Positions 24,966 to 34,296 of a stretch of 51,158 nt of DNA are shown here, in pieces. The stretch covers positions 1-51,158 of the forward strand of contig DDIM01000019.1 of assembly GCA_002338525.1 (NCBI GenBank), written 5' to 3'. The translations under genes were made by a program, and so were the position numbers. This DNA comes from Micavibrio sp. UBA1850. GTDB lineage: Bacteria > Pseudomonadota > Alphaproteobacteria > Micavibrionales > Micavibrionaceae. Below the pieces are notes generated by a model that was not told the origin of the DNA, searched no databases, and was given only the letters and a program-made list of their open reading frames with translations. Positions within the stretch are counted from its first letter, which is position 1. Every line of letters starts with the position of its first letter.

Positions 24966-27380
24966 TTAAAACTTAAATCCTGCACCGATACGAACCATGT
25001 GGTCTTGTGCGCCTGATGTAATATCACCATCATAGCGTACAAATCCGCTCCATTGTTCGTTGTCTGCATGAGATACTTCTAAATCAAAACCGAGGCGCGC
25101 AGAGTTACGATTACGCTCTGGGCCTTGCGTTTTAAATGAAATATCGGGAGCTGATGTAAAGCTTGAGCGTGTCGTTGCTGTGTCATCCAAATACTGGTGT
25201 GCCCAACCAATACGCGCAGAGGGAGAGAAACGCATATCGCTTGCTTCGTAATGGCCTTCTGCTTCAATACCAAGCACAGTCGATAGGTAAGTGTTTGTTT
25301 CATCTTCAACACTATTGTTTAAGACGCCTGCGCCACTTTCGGTATAACCATCACGATCAATAACACTTGCTTCAACTGCGGCAAATGGAGAGATCTTATA
25401 ATCATCTTCAAGGTTAATATCGTACAAAAGCTCAGCACTGGCATAACCACCCCACCCATCAAAATCTGCAGAGGCTTGACCAAGGGCTGTATCGCGCTCT
25501 GTGTCAAAATCAAGATAGCTAGCAGACAATGTACCGTTCATATGCCAAGGTGTTCCGGCAATATCATGTGATCCGTATAAACCAAGCTGGTAATTGTCGA
25601 CGTTGCTTTCGTCGTCTAAACCGTCAACATCAGTGTCGCTAATTGTATATCCCGCAAAGATACCAAGGATTGTCTCATTGTTTTCAAGAGGCGCCTCAGC
25701 ACCAACGGCAAAACCGTATGCTGTTGACTTGTATCCACGCGCAGATGCATCCCCATCGTTTTTGCTGATGGCTCCAACGGCTTGTGACCAATATGCAATG
25801 TCTGAACCATAGACGTCACCAGAAGACATTCCTGATTGTACGCTAGAGACTGTGTTGGCGCCTATACGTGCGCGTACCACATTTACAACTTGTCCTAAGG
25901 CACCGTTAGCCTGCGTCATTGCTGTATTGGCAACAATGTTTCCCTGTGAATCTAGCGCAGCATCAACATCGTCAGCACCATTAATGGCGTTTATAATGTC
26001 AGCGGTTGCTTGCGTTGGACTATTCGTAGCATCAGAATTAATGGCTCTGGCAACTCTGTTACCGCCTTGGTTTGAAGGTGTTGAAGAATTAACACCAGAT
26101 GTTGTCGTGGCAAATGTTATAAATGCCGATGTGGCATCATACCCAACAGATGCATCAGCAAGCGTCGATCCCATTAGTAGCGTTTTTGTCGTTGTTGCAA
26201 ATGTTCCCGTTACACCGCCTGATGCCTGCAAAAAAGTAAGGGGTAGATTGGCGTCGGCACCAGCGCGTAGTTCGATAAGGTCAACCTCACCGCCCAAAGT
26301 GGCTGTCCCAGAAATGTTAAGTAAATCTATACCGCTGCCGTCAAATTCAATTTCAAGTGTACCACCTGCGCCTTGCACATAGTTACCAGTAATGTTTTGT
26401 GTCCCAATAGAATTACCAGGTGCGTATGTACCATTATTTGTAAGCGCACCCGAAGTTGTAATTGTTCCTGTGCCCTTCAAAGTTCCGTTGGTGTTAATCA
26501 GGAAATTGTCATTTCCACTTGATACGCCTTGCCAGTCCAATGTTCCTGAAGTCACAGTAATATTGTTCATATCGATCACATTACCATTAATAACAACAGT
26601 GTCTGTGGCGCCTGCATTGATATTGAGTGTTTCCATACCACCACCTGTATCGCCAGTAATATTTTGGTTATATGTGAGAGTTGACGCTGCTCCTGCATTG
26701 GCGTCATCAAAAACAAGTGTATCACCTTGCCCAAAAACTAAGTTTCCTTGAAGTGTTGCAAGCACGTCAATGTTTGTTGTGATGGCATTATCAGCAGCAG
26801 AAAAGTCGAGCGCGTTACCCGCTACATTTGCACTCAATGTTCCGTCGATATCTACACCTGATGTGATGTTAGCGCCTGTCCCTAATAAAATTGATGTGGA
26901 CGTTGCGTCCGTGGTATTTATTTCGGCGCCAGAATTAACATAGATGCTGTCAATGCTAACCCCATTTGAAACCTCAACAGCAGCTGCATTTGCGCCTGTT
27001 ACCGTTATGTCTGCGAATCCTATCATATCCATACTGGCACTGTTGTAAGATGTAGATACGTTTGTAACATTTGTATCAAAACGAACGAGCGTGTTTGTCG
27101 AGGTTACACCGCCCTGTGCGCCTACGATTGCGGTATTTGTATCTACGCTAATTGCAGGATCTGTACCAGGTAAAGCGCCCGCACCACTCACATCTATACG
27201 ACCAGGGACGAACGCATTTGTACCCAATAAACATTCTGCGGCTCCGTTACATGTATTTCCAGGATCGTTACCCGTGAAATTGTCTGAAGTAAGAAGCTGC
27301 GCGTGCGCAATACCAGGGATTGTTAAAATCGAGACAATTGCAGTGGTTTTGAGAAATGAAGAACGGAAAGAATATGGCAT
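24966..27380 (-). CDS. Autotransporter (type V secretion) with beta-helix passenger
   Basis: Surface or secreted protein of 804 residues. The signal peptide ends at about residue 27 (IPGIAHA). The passenger (28 to about 520) is rich in Asn, Thr, Gly and Val and shows strand-turn repeats typical of a right-handed beta-helix, including an LKGTGTITTSGALTNNGTYAPGNSIGTQNITGNY-type transition. From about 545 a 12-strand beta-barrel follows (DIAYWSQAVG to the terminal VRIGAGFKF, with the C-terminal Phe). It has only one Cys pair, near the start (NTCNGAAECLLG). It stands alone and divergent from the lipase-like gene. The ligand is unknown; adhesion is a guess. Confidence 0.88.
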   Translation of the reverse strand: MPYSFRSSFLKTTAIVSILTIPGIAHAQLLTSDNFTGNDPGNTCNGAAECLLGTNAFVPGRIDVSGAGALPGTDPAISVDTNTAIVGAQGGVTSTNTLVRFDTNVTNVSTSYNSASMDMIGFADITVTGANAAAVEVSNGVSIDSIYVNSGAEINTTDATSTSILLGTGANITSGVDIDGTLSANVAGNALDFSAADNAITTNIDVLATLQGNLVFGQGDTLVFDDANAGAASTLTYNQNITGDTGGGMETLNINAGATDTVVINGNVIDMNNITVTSGTLDWQGVSSGNDNFLINTNGTLKGTGTITTSGALTNNGTYAPGNSIGTQNITGNYVQGAGGTLEIEFDGSGIDLLNISGTATLGGEVDLIELRAGADANLPLTFLQASGGVTGTFATTTKTLLMGSTLADASVGYDATSAFITFATTTSGVNSSTPSNQGGNRVARAINSDATNSPTQATADIINAINGADDVDAALDSQGNIVANTAMTQANGALGQVVNVVRARIGANTVSSVQSGMSSGDVYGSDIAYWSQAVGAISKNDGDASARGYKSTAYGFAVGAEAPLENNETILGIFAGYTISDTDVDGLDDESNVDNYQLGLYGSHDIAGTPWHMNGTLSASYLDFDTERDTALGQASADFDGWGGYASAELLYDINLEDDYKISPFAAVEASVIDRDGYTESGAGVLNNSVEDETNTYLSTVLGIEAEGHYEASDMRFSPSARIGWAHQYLDDTATTRSSFTSAPDISFKTQGPERNRNSARLGFDLEVSHADNEQWSGFVRYDGDITSGAQDHMVRIGAGFKF

Positions 27381-27543
27381 GATATTATGACTCTTATTGT
27401 TAGATTTATTATAAGATACTGATATAGTGGCCGTAACTTTAGCAATATTGTTTCAAGGCTACAAGTATGTAGCTTGAAAATATCAACTGTTTTGAAATAA
27501 TCTGTTAATATGAATTACATTTAAAAAGAAACGATAGTTTTTC

Positions 27544-28335
27544 ATGCGCCTTATTTTTTTGTTCATTTGTATTGCTGTTGTGCTGCCATCTTGTGTGTCT
27601 TACAAACCTGATAGAGGAAACACCGGTTGGGTGAAAACCATTATCGAGACAGAGAAGGGGGGCTTTGATCTCGTATCGTTTGCACCGCCTCAACTGATAC
27701 GCTCGGAGACATTAACTATTTATATTGAAGGTGATGGATTTGCGTGGCGTAACCGCCGCACACCATCACATAACCCCACACCAAGGCATCCTATCGCACT
27801 CGATTTGGCAATGAGTGATAAAAGAGACGATACTAATATTGTCTATCTTGCGCGTCCCTGTCAGTACATAGATTTAGAAACTCAATCTATGTGTTCGGCA
27901 AAATATTGGACGAGCCACCGTTTCTCCGAAGAGGTCATAGTCTCTAGTAACGCGGCTATAGATCACCTTGTGACAAAATATGGTGCAAAACATATTTATT
28001 TAATTGGATATTCAGGTGGGGGGGCTGTTGCGACATTGATTGCTGCAAGGCGTGATGATGTGGCACAGCTGATTACCATTGCAGGGAATTTAGATACTGA
28101 TGCATGGACACAACATCATGAAATTTCACCGCTTTATGGCTCTCTCAACCCGGCCAACCATTGGCATGATCTGGTCGATATTTCTCAAACACACTATATT
28201 GGAGAGGCTGATAAAATTATGCCTGCTGCAATTGCACAATCCTATTCGAGTAAATTTCCAGCTCAAAAAAAACCGCAGCTTGTTGTTTTAAAAGATACGA
28301 ACCATAAATGCTGTTGGTCAGAGGTTAGGCTTTAA
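27544..28335 (+). CDS. Lipoprotein alpha/beta hydrolase
   Basis: Putative esterase or lipase of 263 residues. The lipoprotein signal MRLIFLFICIAVVLPSC has a lipobox with Cys17. The alpha/beta-hydrolase core shows IYIEGDGFAW (oxyanion region), the nucleophile elbow GYSGGG with Ser157, a likely acid in GEADKIMP and the catalytic His in DTNHKCCW near the C-terminus. It resembles lipoproteins of the YfhR/DUF-type alpha/beta fold with unknown substrates. It starts divergently from the autotransporter (163 nt) and ends 5 nt before the convergent Hpt gene; no terminator is visible between them. Confidence 0.85.
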   Translation: MRLIFLFICIAVVLPSCVSYKPDRGNTGWVKTIIETEKGGFDLVSFAPPQLIRSETLTIYIEGDGFAWRNRRTPSHNPTPRHPIALDLAMSDKRDDTNIVYLARPCQYIDLETQSMCSAKYWTSHRFSEEVIVSSNAAIDHLVTKYGAKHIYLIGYSGGGAVATLIAARRDDVAQLITIAGNLDTDAWTQHHEISPLYGSLNPANHWHDLVDISQTHYIGEADKIMPAAIAQSYSSKFPAQKKPQLVVLKDTNHKCCWSEVRL

Positions 28336-28340
28336 TGAGG

Positions 28341-28721
28341 CTATGCTATGTTTATGAGGACAGGTTTAATACGCATGTATGCATTTCTTAATTCTTCGAT
28401 CAATGCATCTAGTCGTTTTTGGGTTTGATAATCGTCGCCGGCGTGAACTGTTTGGGACAAATCTTCTATTTGCTCGGCGATAGATGCAACATTTTTAGCG
28501 CCTAGACTAGCGCTGTTTGATTTTAAGGTATGTGCGATTTTATAAAGCTGTTTAAAGTCATTATGCATGTTGGCGCGGTGTGCCTTTTCAATTTTTTCTT
28601 CTGCGGTTAATAGGTATTTTTCAACTAATGGCTTGAATTGATCACCCATTAAATCTTGCATTTGTTTGAGGCAGGCTAAATCAAGATCTAAGGTATTTAT
28701 ATCGGCTAATGTGCTGTGCAT
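28341..28721 (-). CDS. Hpt-domain phosphotransfer protein
   Basis: A 126-residue single-domain histidine phosphotransferase. The phosphoacceptor is H64 in the motif AHTLKSNSASLGA, within the expected four-helix pattern. It carries phosphoryl groups between receiver domains in a phosphorelay. It overlaps the upstream receiver gene by 16 nt, so the two are translated together. The nearest hybrid protein with an intact receiver is encoded at 30587-32830 in the divergent secretion operon, which makes a local relay plausible but unproven. Confidence 0.9.
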   Translation of the reverse strand: MHSTLADINTLDLDLACLKQMQDLMGDQFKPLVEKYLLTAEEKIEKAHRANMHNDFKQLYKIAHTLKSNSASLGAKNVASIAEQIEDLSQTVHAGDDYQTQKRLDALIEELRNAYMRIKPVLINIA

Positions 28722-29110
28722 TTTATGGTCTCGTCTTTTGTTGCCAGGAATGTCAAAATGCTATTGTTAAATGCAAGTATATCAATTGGTTTTGTGAAAT
28801 AGCCATCCGCGCCTGCCTGCCGTGCCACTTCAAAATCATGGTCTGTTTTTTTACCTGTGAGCATGAAAACACAAATATTTTGGGTGTCATTATTTTTGCG
28901 AATATGATGCAAAAATTCCAGACCAGACATGTCAGGCATCTCCCAATCTAACAGTAGTATGTCAGGTGTGATTTCAGATATTTTTTGCAACGCTTCGGTT
29001 GGATCTTCGAAGTAACACGTATCAAAGCTCGTTTCTTTTCTTAGCGTGGCGCATATGATTTCCGATATGAGAGGATCGTCATCAACAAGCATAATTTTAT
29101 GATTTTTCAA
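28706..29110 (-). CDS. Stand-alone response regulator receiver (CheY-like)
   Basis: A 134-residue receiver domain with no output domain. All key residues are visible: acidic triad D10-D11-D12, phosphoacceptor D55 (LLLDWEMPDMSG), the conserved Thr in FMLTGKK and the Lys in YFTKPID. After the domain there is only a short tail. It forms a two-gene unit with the Hpt gene (16-nt overlap) and is divergent from the type I secretion operon, with 179 bp between the starts. It could be the terminal acceptor or a phosphate sink of a relay controlling secretion. Confidence 0.92.
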   Translation of the reverse strand: MKNHKIMLVDDDPLISEIICATLRKETSFDTCYFEDPTEALQKISEITPDILLLDWEMPDMSGLEFLHHIRKNNDTQNICVFMLTGKKTDHDFEVARQAGADGYFTKPIDILAFNNSILTFLATKDETIKCTAH

Positions 29111-29289
29111 AAAAGGCCTCCGTTACAATTTCCTATTTATATGAAGCCAATAGTAGCGTTTTCAATTCTAAAAAATCTCAATAAATGAAGTTTCCATACG
29201 TCGGTATGTATGATTAGCAAGTACGGCTTGATTAACTCAATTTATGCTATGATTTTAAGATGATAACTCTGTGGGGGAGAGCTTAGAAT

Positions 29290-30576
29290 ATGAATCTCAA
29301 AGTATTTAGAAAATTGAAATATGTAGCAAGAATTAAAATGCTTCATGTTATGCAGATTTCAATTCTATGCGGTATCATTCTTTTGCTAATATGGGCGTCT
29401 GTTGCGAAACTAGACATTGTCGTTTCCGCGCGTGGCGAGGTGGTGTCAGAAAGTGATGTTGAAAAGATTCAGCATCGCGAAGGTGGTATCTTAGATGCGT
29501 TACTGGTGAAGGAAGGGCAATACGTACACAAAGGTCAACCAATTGCAAGACTGCGTGCGATGGAGCGCGATTCTGAGCTTGGTGCAATGCAGTTCGAGGT
29601 GAGTGAATTGCAATTGGAAATTGAGAGGCTTTCCGCGCTTATCGATGATTTTATACCTGACTTTACCAAATATAGTCGTGATGAAGAGCTCGTTGCGTTT
29701 CATTCTAAAATTTGGCGAGAAGAGGTTGAAAAAAACCGCGCTGCTGAAGATTTGCTAACTCACGATATTGCACACAAAAAAGGTTTGTTATCTTCAATGC
29801 GCGGTCGTCTTAAAAGCTCGCGCGAGCAACTCGATTTGATCAAAGAGCAAAAAGACATTAAGGAGCAACTCTACCGTGAGGATATAATCCCCTATATTCA
29901 AGTGCTTGATATGCGTGTTCAAGAAAAGAACATGCAGCGTGAAATTCAAAATCTAGAAGAAGCAATTTTAAACGAAGATTTTAGCCTTCAAAAGATTAGC
30001 AAGCAACTTACTGAAATGCGAGCGAGTAAGCGAGCGGAATATTTAGACAAACGTGCCACTGCGCAAAAGGATATTTCCGTTAAGCGCGAGCATTTCCCGA
30101 ATGTTCAAGACCAGGTAAACCGTTTGGTTGTCACATCTCCTATTGATGGGTTCATCAATGAAATTCATTTCAACTATAAATCTGCCGTTATTGCACCAGG
30201 TGAGAGTATCGCCGATATTTCTCCCGTTCGAAGCGCCTTGATTGGTGAGGCGAAAATTCCCCGCAAAGATATTGGTTTTATTGAAATTGGGCAAAGTGTG
30301 CGTATCAAGGTCGATACATTTACCTTTACAAAATACGGCGCCATAAACGGTGAGGTCACAGCCATTTCTAAAAACTCTTATGAAGAAGATGATCAAACGT
30401 TCTACATTGCCAAACTCTCGCTTGCACGTGATTATCTAGAGTTTGCAGGAACACCGTACTATATCGCGCCGGATATGGAGTTTGTTGCAGACATCAAAAC
30501 AGGATCGCGAAGTGTATTGGATTACGCCGTTAAACCGATTGTGATTGCCCTTAAACAATCATTTCGGGAAAGGTAA
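29290..30576 (+). CDS. Type I secretion periplasmic adaptor (HlyD/LapC family)
   Basis: Membrane fusion protein of 428 residues for a type I secretion system. It has a short cytoplasmic N-terminus, one transmembrane helix (about 22-40), and a first lipoyl half (SESDVEKIQHREGGILDALLVKEGQYVHKGQPI). A long coiled-coil hairpin (about 95-265) follows, then the second lipoyl half (VTSPIDGFINEIHF) and the C-terminal beta domain with the family pattern GQSVRIKVDTFTFTKYG. It is the first gene of a five-gene operon (adaptor, hybrid pseudokinase, channel, two ABC subunits), preceded by GGGGGAG. It joins the ABC pair to the TolC-like channel to form the export conduit. Confidence 0.93.
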   Translation: MNLKVFRKLKYVARIKMLHVMQISILCGIILLLIWASVAKLDIVVSARGEVVSESDVEKIQHREGGILDALLVKEGQYVHKGQPIARLRAMERDSELGAMQFEVSELQLEIERLSALIDDFIPDFTKYSRDEELVAFHSKIWREEVEKNRAAEDLLTHDIAHKKGLLSSMRGRLKSSREQLDLIKEQKDIKEQLYREDIIPYIQVLDMRVQEKNMQREIQNLEEAILNEDFSLQKISKQLTEMRASKRAEYLDKRATAQKDISVKREHFPNVQDQVNRLVVTSPIDGFINEIHFNYKSAVIAPGESIADISPVRSALIGEAKIPRKDIGFIEIGQSVRIKVDTFTFTKYGAINGEVTAISKNSYEEDDQTFYIAKLSLARDYLEFAGTPYYIAPDMEFVADIKTGSRSVLDYAVKPIVIALKQSFRER

Positions 30577-30586
30577 GTGACCTGTA

Positions 30587-32830
30587 ATGCGTTTGTTTTT
30601 TTCTGTGTTGGTTGTATTGGTTTATCTTGCGTTTTTGGGCGTTGAGGTTATCTACAACAAGCATCTCATCGGCCAAAATTACACATTAATTGCGCCTGAA
30701 AAAATCGTAATACGCACTTCACATATGGTTGAGGCGACGAAGATGTTGTTGCAACAAGCGCAAGCTTGTTTGAAAACACCTCAACAAGATGCTGCTTGTA
30801 CGCCTGATTATTTCTACGGTTTTTCAGTCGCAATCGAGTCAGATTTAGTGGATTTGAAACAATCCATTGCTAATGAAAAATTACTGGGGTCAATTACAGC
30901 GGTTCCTGCGTTTGACTTATTAGAAACGGGCCTTAATCAATATCAGCACGATCAAGACCTACAAGCCTTTGTAGATGATCTGCGTGCGGATGTGCTTGCT
31001 GTTGAAACGTTTAACCGTTCACTACAAAAAAAGCTCCAAGCTATGTATGTACAGCATGAGAGAAAACATTTTTTTCAGCTTGTTGTTTTCGTTTTAATCA
31101 GCAGTTTGTGCGCCGTGCTTTTTGGGTATTTCTGGAGACGTAACACAAAGATATCAATTTCGTCAAATGCTCGAATTTCGTCCAACGCGCTGCAAGCGAT
31201 TAAAGAGTGGGACAAGGACAGCATTAAGCAATACATGTCGCGATCTGGATTTCATGCAGAGGAAAAGAAGGCTTTTTTAAAAATATTAAAAAACATGCAT
31301 GATGTGGAGATATTGCAGGAAAAAATCGATCTTTACGCGTCGCTTTATAATATCATTGGTTATGAAATACGAGATTTAACGAATAAGGTTAAGGGTGGTA
31401 TTGGGATTTTAAGTGCTGATATGGATGATCATGCCAAGGTTATGGCGCAACAAATCACCATGGCCGTTCATACCCTTGAGGGGCTTGCTGAGAACTTCAA
31501 CCAACTTTTTTCAGTGGGAAAAATTCGGCAATCAAATATTGTACATATGCCGCAATTACTGTCCGATGTCTCTGTGTCTTTAAGCTCTAAAGCGGGCAGG
31601 CACAATGCTCTGCTTGAAAGTTATTGCGAACGAAGTGTGCCGCCAATGGTTTACGGCAACTCAATCAGCCTGTTTTGGGTGCTTTTATTGCAGCTTGCAA
31701 ACGAAATTACCACAAATGCTGGCAAGCACGCGGTTTTTACGGCGCGCTCTCACGCGGCCTCTGGAATTGATAAGGTGACAATCACGTTTGACATGTTTTT
31801 CACTGACAACTTTGATCTAAGCTTGAAGGCGTTAAGAGGGCAAAGTTGGAAAGATAATGAGGACTCGCATGTATGTAGCGCTCATTTGATGCAACATTTG
31901 TTGCAAGATAATAATAGTTTTCAAATGAGGCGATATAAGGCGGGGGCCTTGCATAAAATCAGCCTTTCCATTGAAGTTGCGCCGCACAGCTATCCGACAT
32001 ACGACAAACCATTGGAGGGCTGTGATATTTTGCTTTGTGGTAATTCGGTTACTCAAATTGATGTGCTGGCAACAACCTTGGAAGATTACGGTGTACATGT
32101 TCATTATGCTAAAACACCAAATGATGCCATCAAGGCGGCACGAGGCGATCAAGGGTTTGACGCTATTTTAATTACCGATACGGTTGATGGTATTGATCTG
32201 CACTCTTTTTGCAAAACGCTAAAAGGGATGCTTAAGCGAAGTAAGCATGGCACACGACTTTTTGTATCTGTTTCAAGCGCTGAGGCGGTCAATAGTATTC
32301 ATGATCATGTTGACCAGATTTTCTATCGTCCTTGCGAGCCAGAATTTTTTATTAAAACCTTAAAGGAGTCGCTCAACGAAGTGACGGCGACCAAGGCGGA
32401 GACGGCAGAAGATAATGCAATGCCAATTATGATTGTCGAAGACGATGAGTTGCAACAGATGATCTTGGGACGAATTTTAAACGAACAGGATTTAGTTTTT
32501 TCTGCGCATCTCAACGGAGAGGATGCATTAGCGGTATTGGAGGAAAAAATAAATGAGGGCACGCAGCCTTTCCTCGTATTTATGGATTGCATTATGCCTG
32601 GCATGGGAGGGATTGAGGCAACAAGGCGTATTCGAGCCTTTGAGCGCGAGCATAGTCAAAGGCCCCCCATGACAATTATTGGTGCCTCGGCGCTTAGTGG
32701 TGATGAGATGAAAAAAGAATGTCTCAATGCCGGTATGGATTTGATGATTGCCAAACCTTATAACCGCGATGAGATCGATAAGCTTTTGAGGAAATACCTT
32801 TCTGTTTATGCCAATGCAGGGGGGGCTTAA
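30587..32830 (+). CDS. Membrane hybrid pseudo-histidine kinase with two receiver domains, inside a type I secretion operon
   Basis: A 747-residue protein. It has one membrane helix at 3-22, a periplasmic sensor of about 135 residues with two cysteines (C61, C71), and a second helix at about 161-182. The DHp-like region has IIGYEIRDLTNKV where kinases have the phosphorylated His; here it is Tyr259. The ATPase-like region (about 350-465) has a vestigial N-box but no glycine-rich G1/G2 motifs. A first receiver (478-596) is degenerate (Arg in place of the conserved Lys in YRPCEP). The second receiver (612-740) is intact: E618-D619-D620, D667 (FMDCIMPGMGG), a Ser-Ala pair and K723. It is probably not a kinase; it may receive phosphate from elsewhere. 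Confidence 0.85.
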   Translation: MRLFFSVLVVLVYLAFLGVEVIYNKHLIGQNYTLIAPEKIVIRTSHMVEATKMLLQQAQACLKTPQQDAACTPDYFYGFSVAIESDLVDLKQSIANEKLLGSITAVPAFDLLETGLNQYQHDQDLQAFVDDLRADVLAVETFNRSLQKKLQAMYVQHERKHFFQLVVFVLISSLCAVLFGYFWRRNTKISISSNARISSNALQAIKEWDKDSIKQYMSRSGFHAEEKKAFLKILKNMHDVEILQEKIDLYASLYNIIGYEIRDLTNKVKGGIGILSADMDDHAKVMAQQITMAVHTLEGLAENFNQLFSVGKIRQSNIVHMPQLLSDVSVSLSSKAGRHNALLESYCERSVPPMVYGNSISLFWVLLLQLANEITTNAGKHAVFTARSHAASGIDKVTITFDMFFTDNFDLSLKALRGQSWKDNEDSHVCSAHLMQHLLQDNNSFQMRRYKAGALHKISLSIEVAPHSYPTYDKPLEGCDILLCGNSVTQIDVLATTLEDYGVHVHYAKTPNDAIKAARGDQGFDAILITDTVDGIDLHSFCKTLKGMLKRSKHGTRLFVSVSSAEAVNSIHDHVDQIFYRPCEPEFFIKTLKESLNEVTATKAETAEDNAMPIMIVEDDELQQMILGRILNEQDLVFSAHLNGEDALAVLEEKINEGTQPFLVFMDCIMPGMGGIEATRRIRAFEREHSQRPPMTIIGASALSGDEMKKECLNAGMDLMIAKPYNRDEIDKLLRKYLSVYANAGGA

Positions 32831-32832
32831 TA

Positions 32833-34296
32833 ATGTTGATGTATACATACATTTTCCGTGACTGGTTAGTGATGATTGCGCAAGTATCAAGGGCACAGTT
32901 CTACCATATGGGTGCGCTCATTGTTATCCTGATGTTATCAGTAAGCATGACAGGGCATAAGCACGCGAATGCAGCGGATTTGACAGAGTTTTTATACTCA
33001 GCCTTAAAAAGAAATCCGGCTTTGCAAAAAACCATGCAACAAATTGATAGCCGCGCCTATGCTCGCCGTATTTCAAAGGCGGGGTTACTGCCCCAACTAT
33101 CTCTTGATGCAAATACGTCGCTCAGTTCTAGCACTACATATGGACGCGGTGAAAGCGCGGATACGCGCGATAGTTTTCCTGAGGCGGGGTATTCTATTTC
33201 CCTTTCACAGGTTTTGTTCGATCCTCAAACATATTACAGCTATAAAAATGCGCAGATTTCGCTGAACCGGCAGGAATTGCAATACAAAAAAGATTATCAA
33301 GCAACCCTAAATAATACGCTGAATGCTTATTTTGAGTATTTGCGAAGCGCCACACAGTTGCGCACCACTAAGATGGAGCTTCAATCATCTCGCAAGCGTC
33401 TGCAACAAATTATGCGCAGCTATGAGCTAGGAAATGTTGCAAAAGTGGATGTATTAGAATCTCAAGCCAATTTAGATAACATTCTAGCCAGTGAAGTAAC
33501 GCAGGAAAACGCATTGAAAAGTGCGCTTATACGACTGCAAGAGTTGAGCTTGTTATTTGAAAAACCGACATCGGATATATTAAGCGTTGAACACATAGAT
33601 GGTATCGATAAAGCCAATTTCGACAATTGGCATGATATTGCCGAGGCGCAAAATCCAGATGTGTTAATTGCGCAAAAGGATGTGCAAAGTGCCCAGCTAG
33701 ATTTGAAATCGAGCCAATCGGAGTATTATCCAACGGTAAATTTAAACGCAAGCCATTCCGGAAGCGATAGCCGTGCCGCAGGCGCAAATAACGCAACGCG
33801 TAACGGACGAACCCAAAATCAAAGTATAACCCTTAACCTACGACTTCCCCTTTATTCTGGTGGCAGTCGTGAGTACGGCGTTAAACAGGCACAAAAGGAT
33901 GTTCAAATATCCAATACTGATTTTATAGATGTTTTAAATTCAACGATTGCCGATTTAGATACAGCTATTGAAAATATTAATGCGAACGCACGTTCAATTG
34001 AAATTCTTCAACGGAGCATTCAGGCTAATCACGAATCTTATGAAGCTATACAAACGGGCTACAAGTTAGGTGAGCGGAAACTAACGGATGTTTTAGACGC
34101 GCAAAGCAAATTATATAATGTTATCCGCGACTATTATGGTGCGAGATATGATTATATCATCAACACGTCAGACTTTCACCGTATTAGCGGGACGCTTTCA
34201 CTCGACGTCATTTCCGAGATTACTGCAAATATGGTTCCCATAGTTATAGGTGAAGCGTTTGATATTCCGATATTTGAAGAGGAGCGTGATCAATGA
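32833..34296 (+). CDS. Type I secretion outer membrane channel (TolC family)
   Basis: TolC-fold exit duct of 487 residues for the secretion system. It has an unusually long N-terminus, then a signal-like core (MGALIVILMLSVSM) ending near HANAADLTEF. Two OEP domains follow, with LSLSQVLFD-type and LNLRLPLYSGGSREYGVKQA motifs and the typical YKLGERKLTDVLDAQSKLY. The first ATG has a good GGGGGG site 9 nt upstream and follows the preceding stop by 2 nt; an ATG at 32872 would give a shorter leader. Its stop overlaps the first ABC gene by 4 nt (ATGA). Confidence 0.92.
   Translation: MLMYTYIFRDWLVMIAQVSRAQFYHMGALIVILMLSVSMTGHKHANAADLTEFLYSALKRNPALQKTMQQIDSRAYARRISKAGLLPQLSLDANTSLSSSTTYGRGESADTRDSFPEAGYSISLSQVLFDPQTYYSYKNAQISLNRQELQYKKDYQATLNNTLNAYFEYLRSATQLRTTKMELQSSRKRLQQIMRSYELGNVAKVDVLESQANLDNILASEVTQENALKSALIRLQELSLLFEKPTSDILSVEHIDGIDKANFDNWHDIAEAQNPDVLIAQKDVQSAQLDLKSSQSEYYPTVNLNASHSGSDSRAAGANNATRNGRTQNQSITLNLRLPLYSGGSREYGVKQAQKDVQISNTDFIDVLNSTIADLDTAIENINANARSIEILQRSIQANHESYEAIQTGYKLGERKLTDVLDAQSKLYNVIRDYYGARYDYIINTSDFHRISGTLSLDVISEITANMVPIVIGEAFDIPIFEEERDQ

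Noticed and set aside
29228..29253. TTGATT ... TATGAT as promoter of the secretion operon
   Set aside because: Spacer is only 14 nt; too weak to list.
32833..34296. Possible second drug-efflux channel
   Set aside because: Its position between the HlyD-type adaptor and the ABC genes with overlapping stops ties it to type I secretion.
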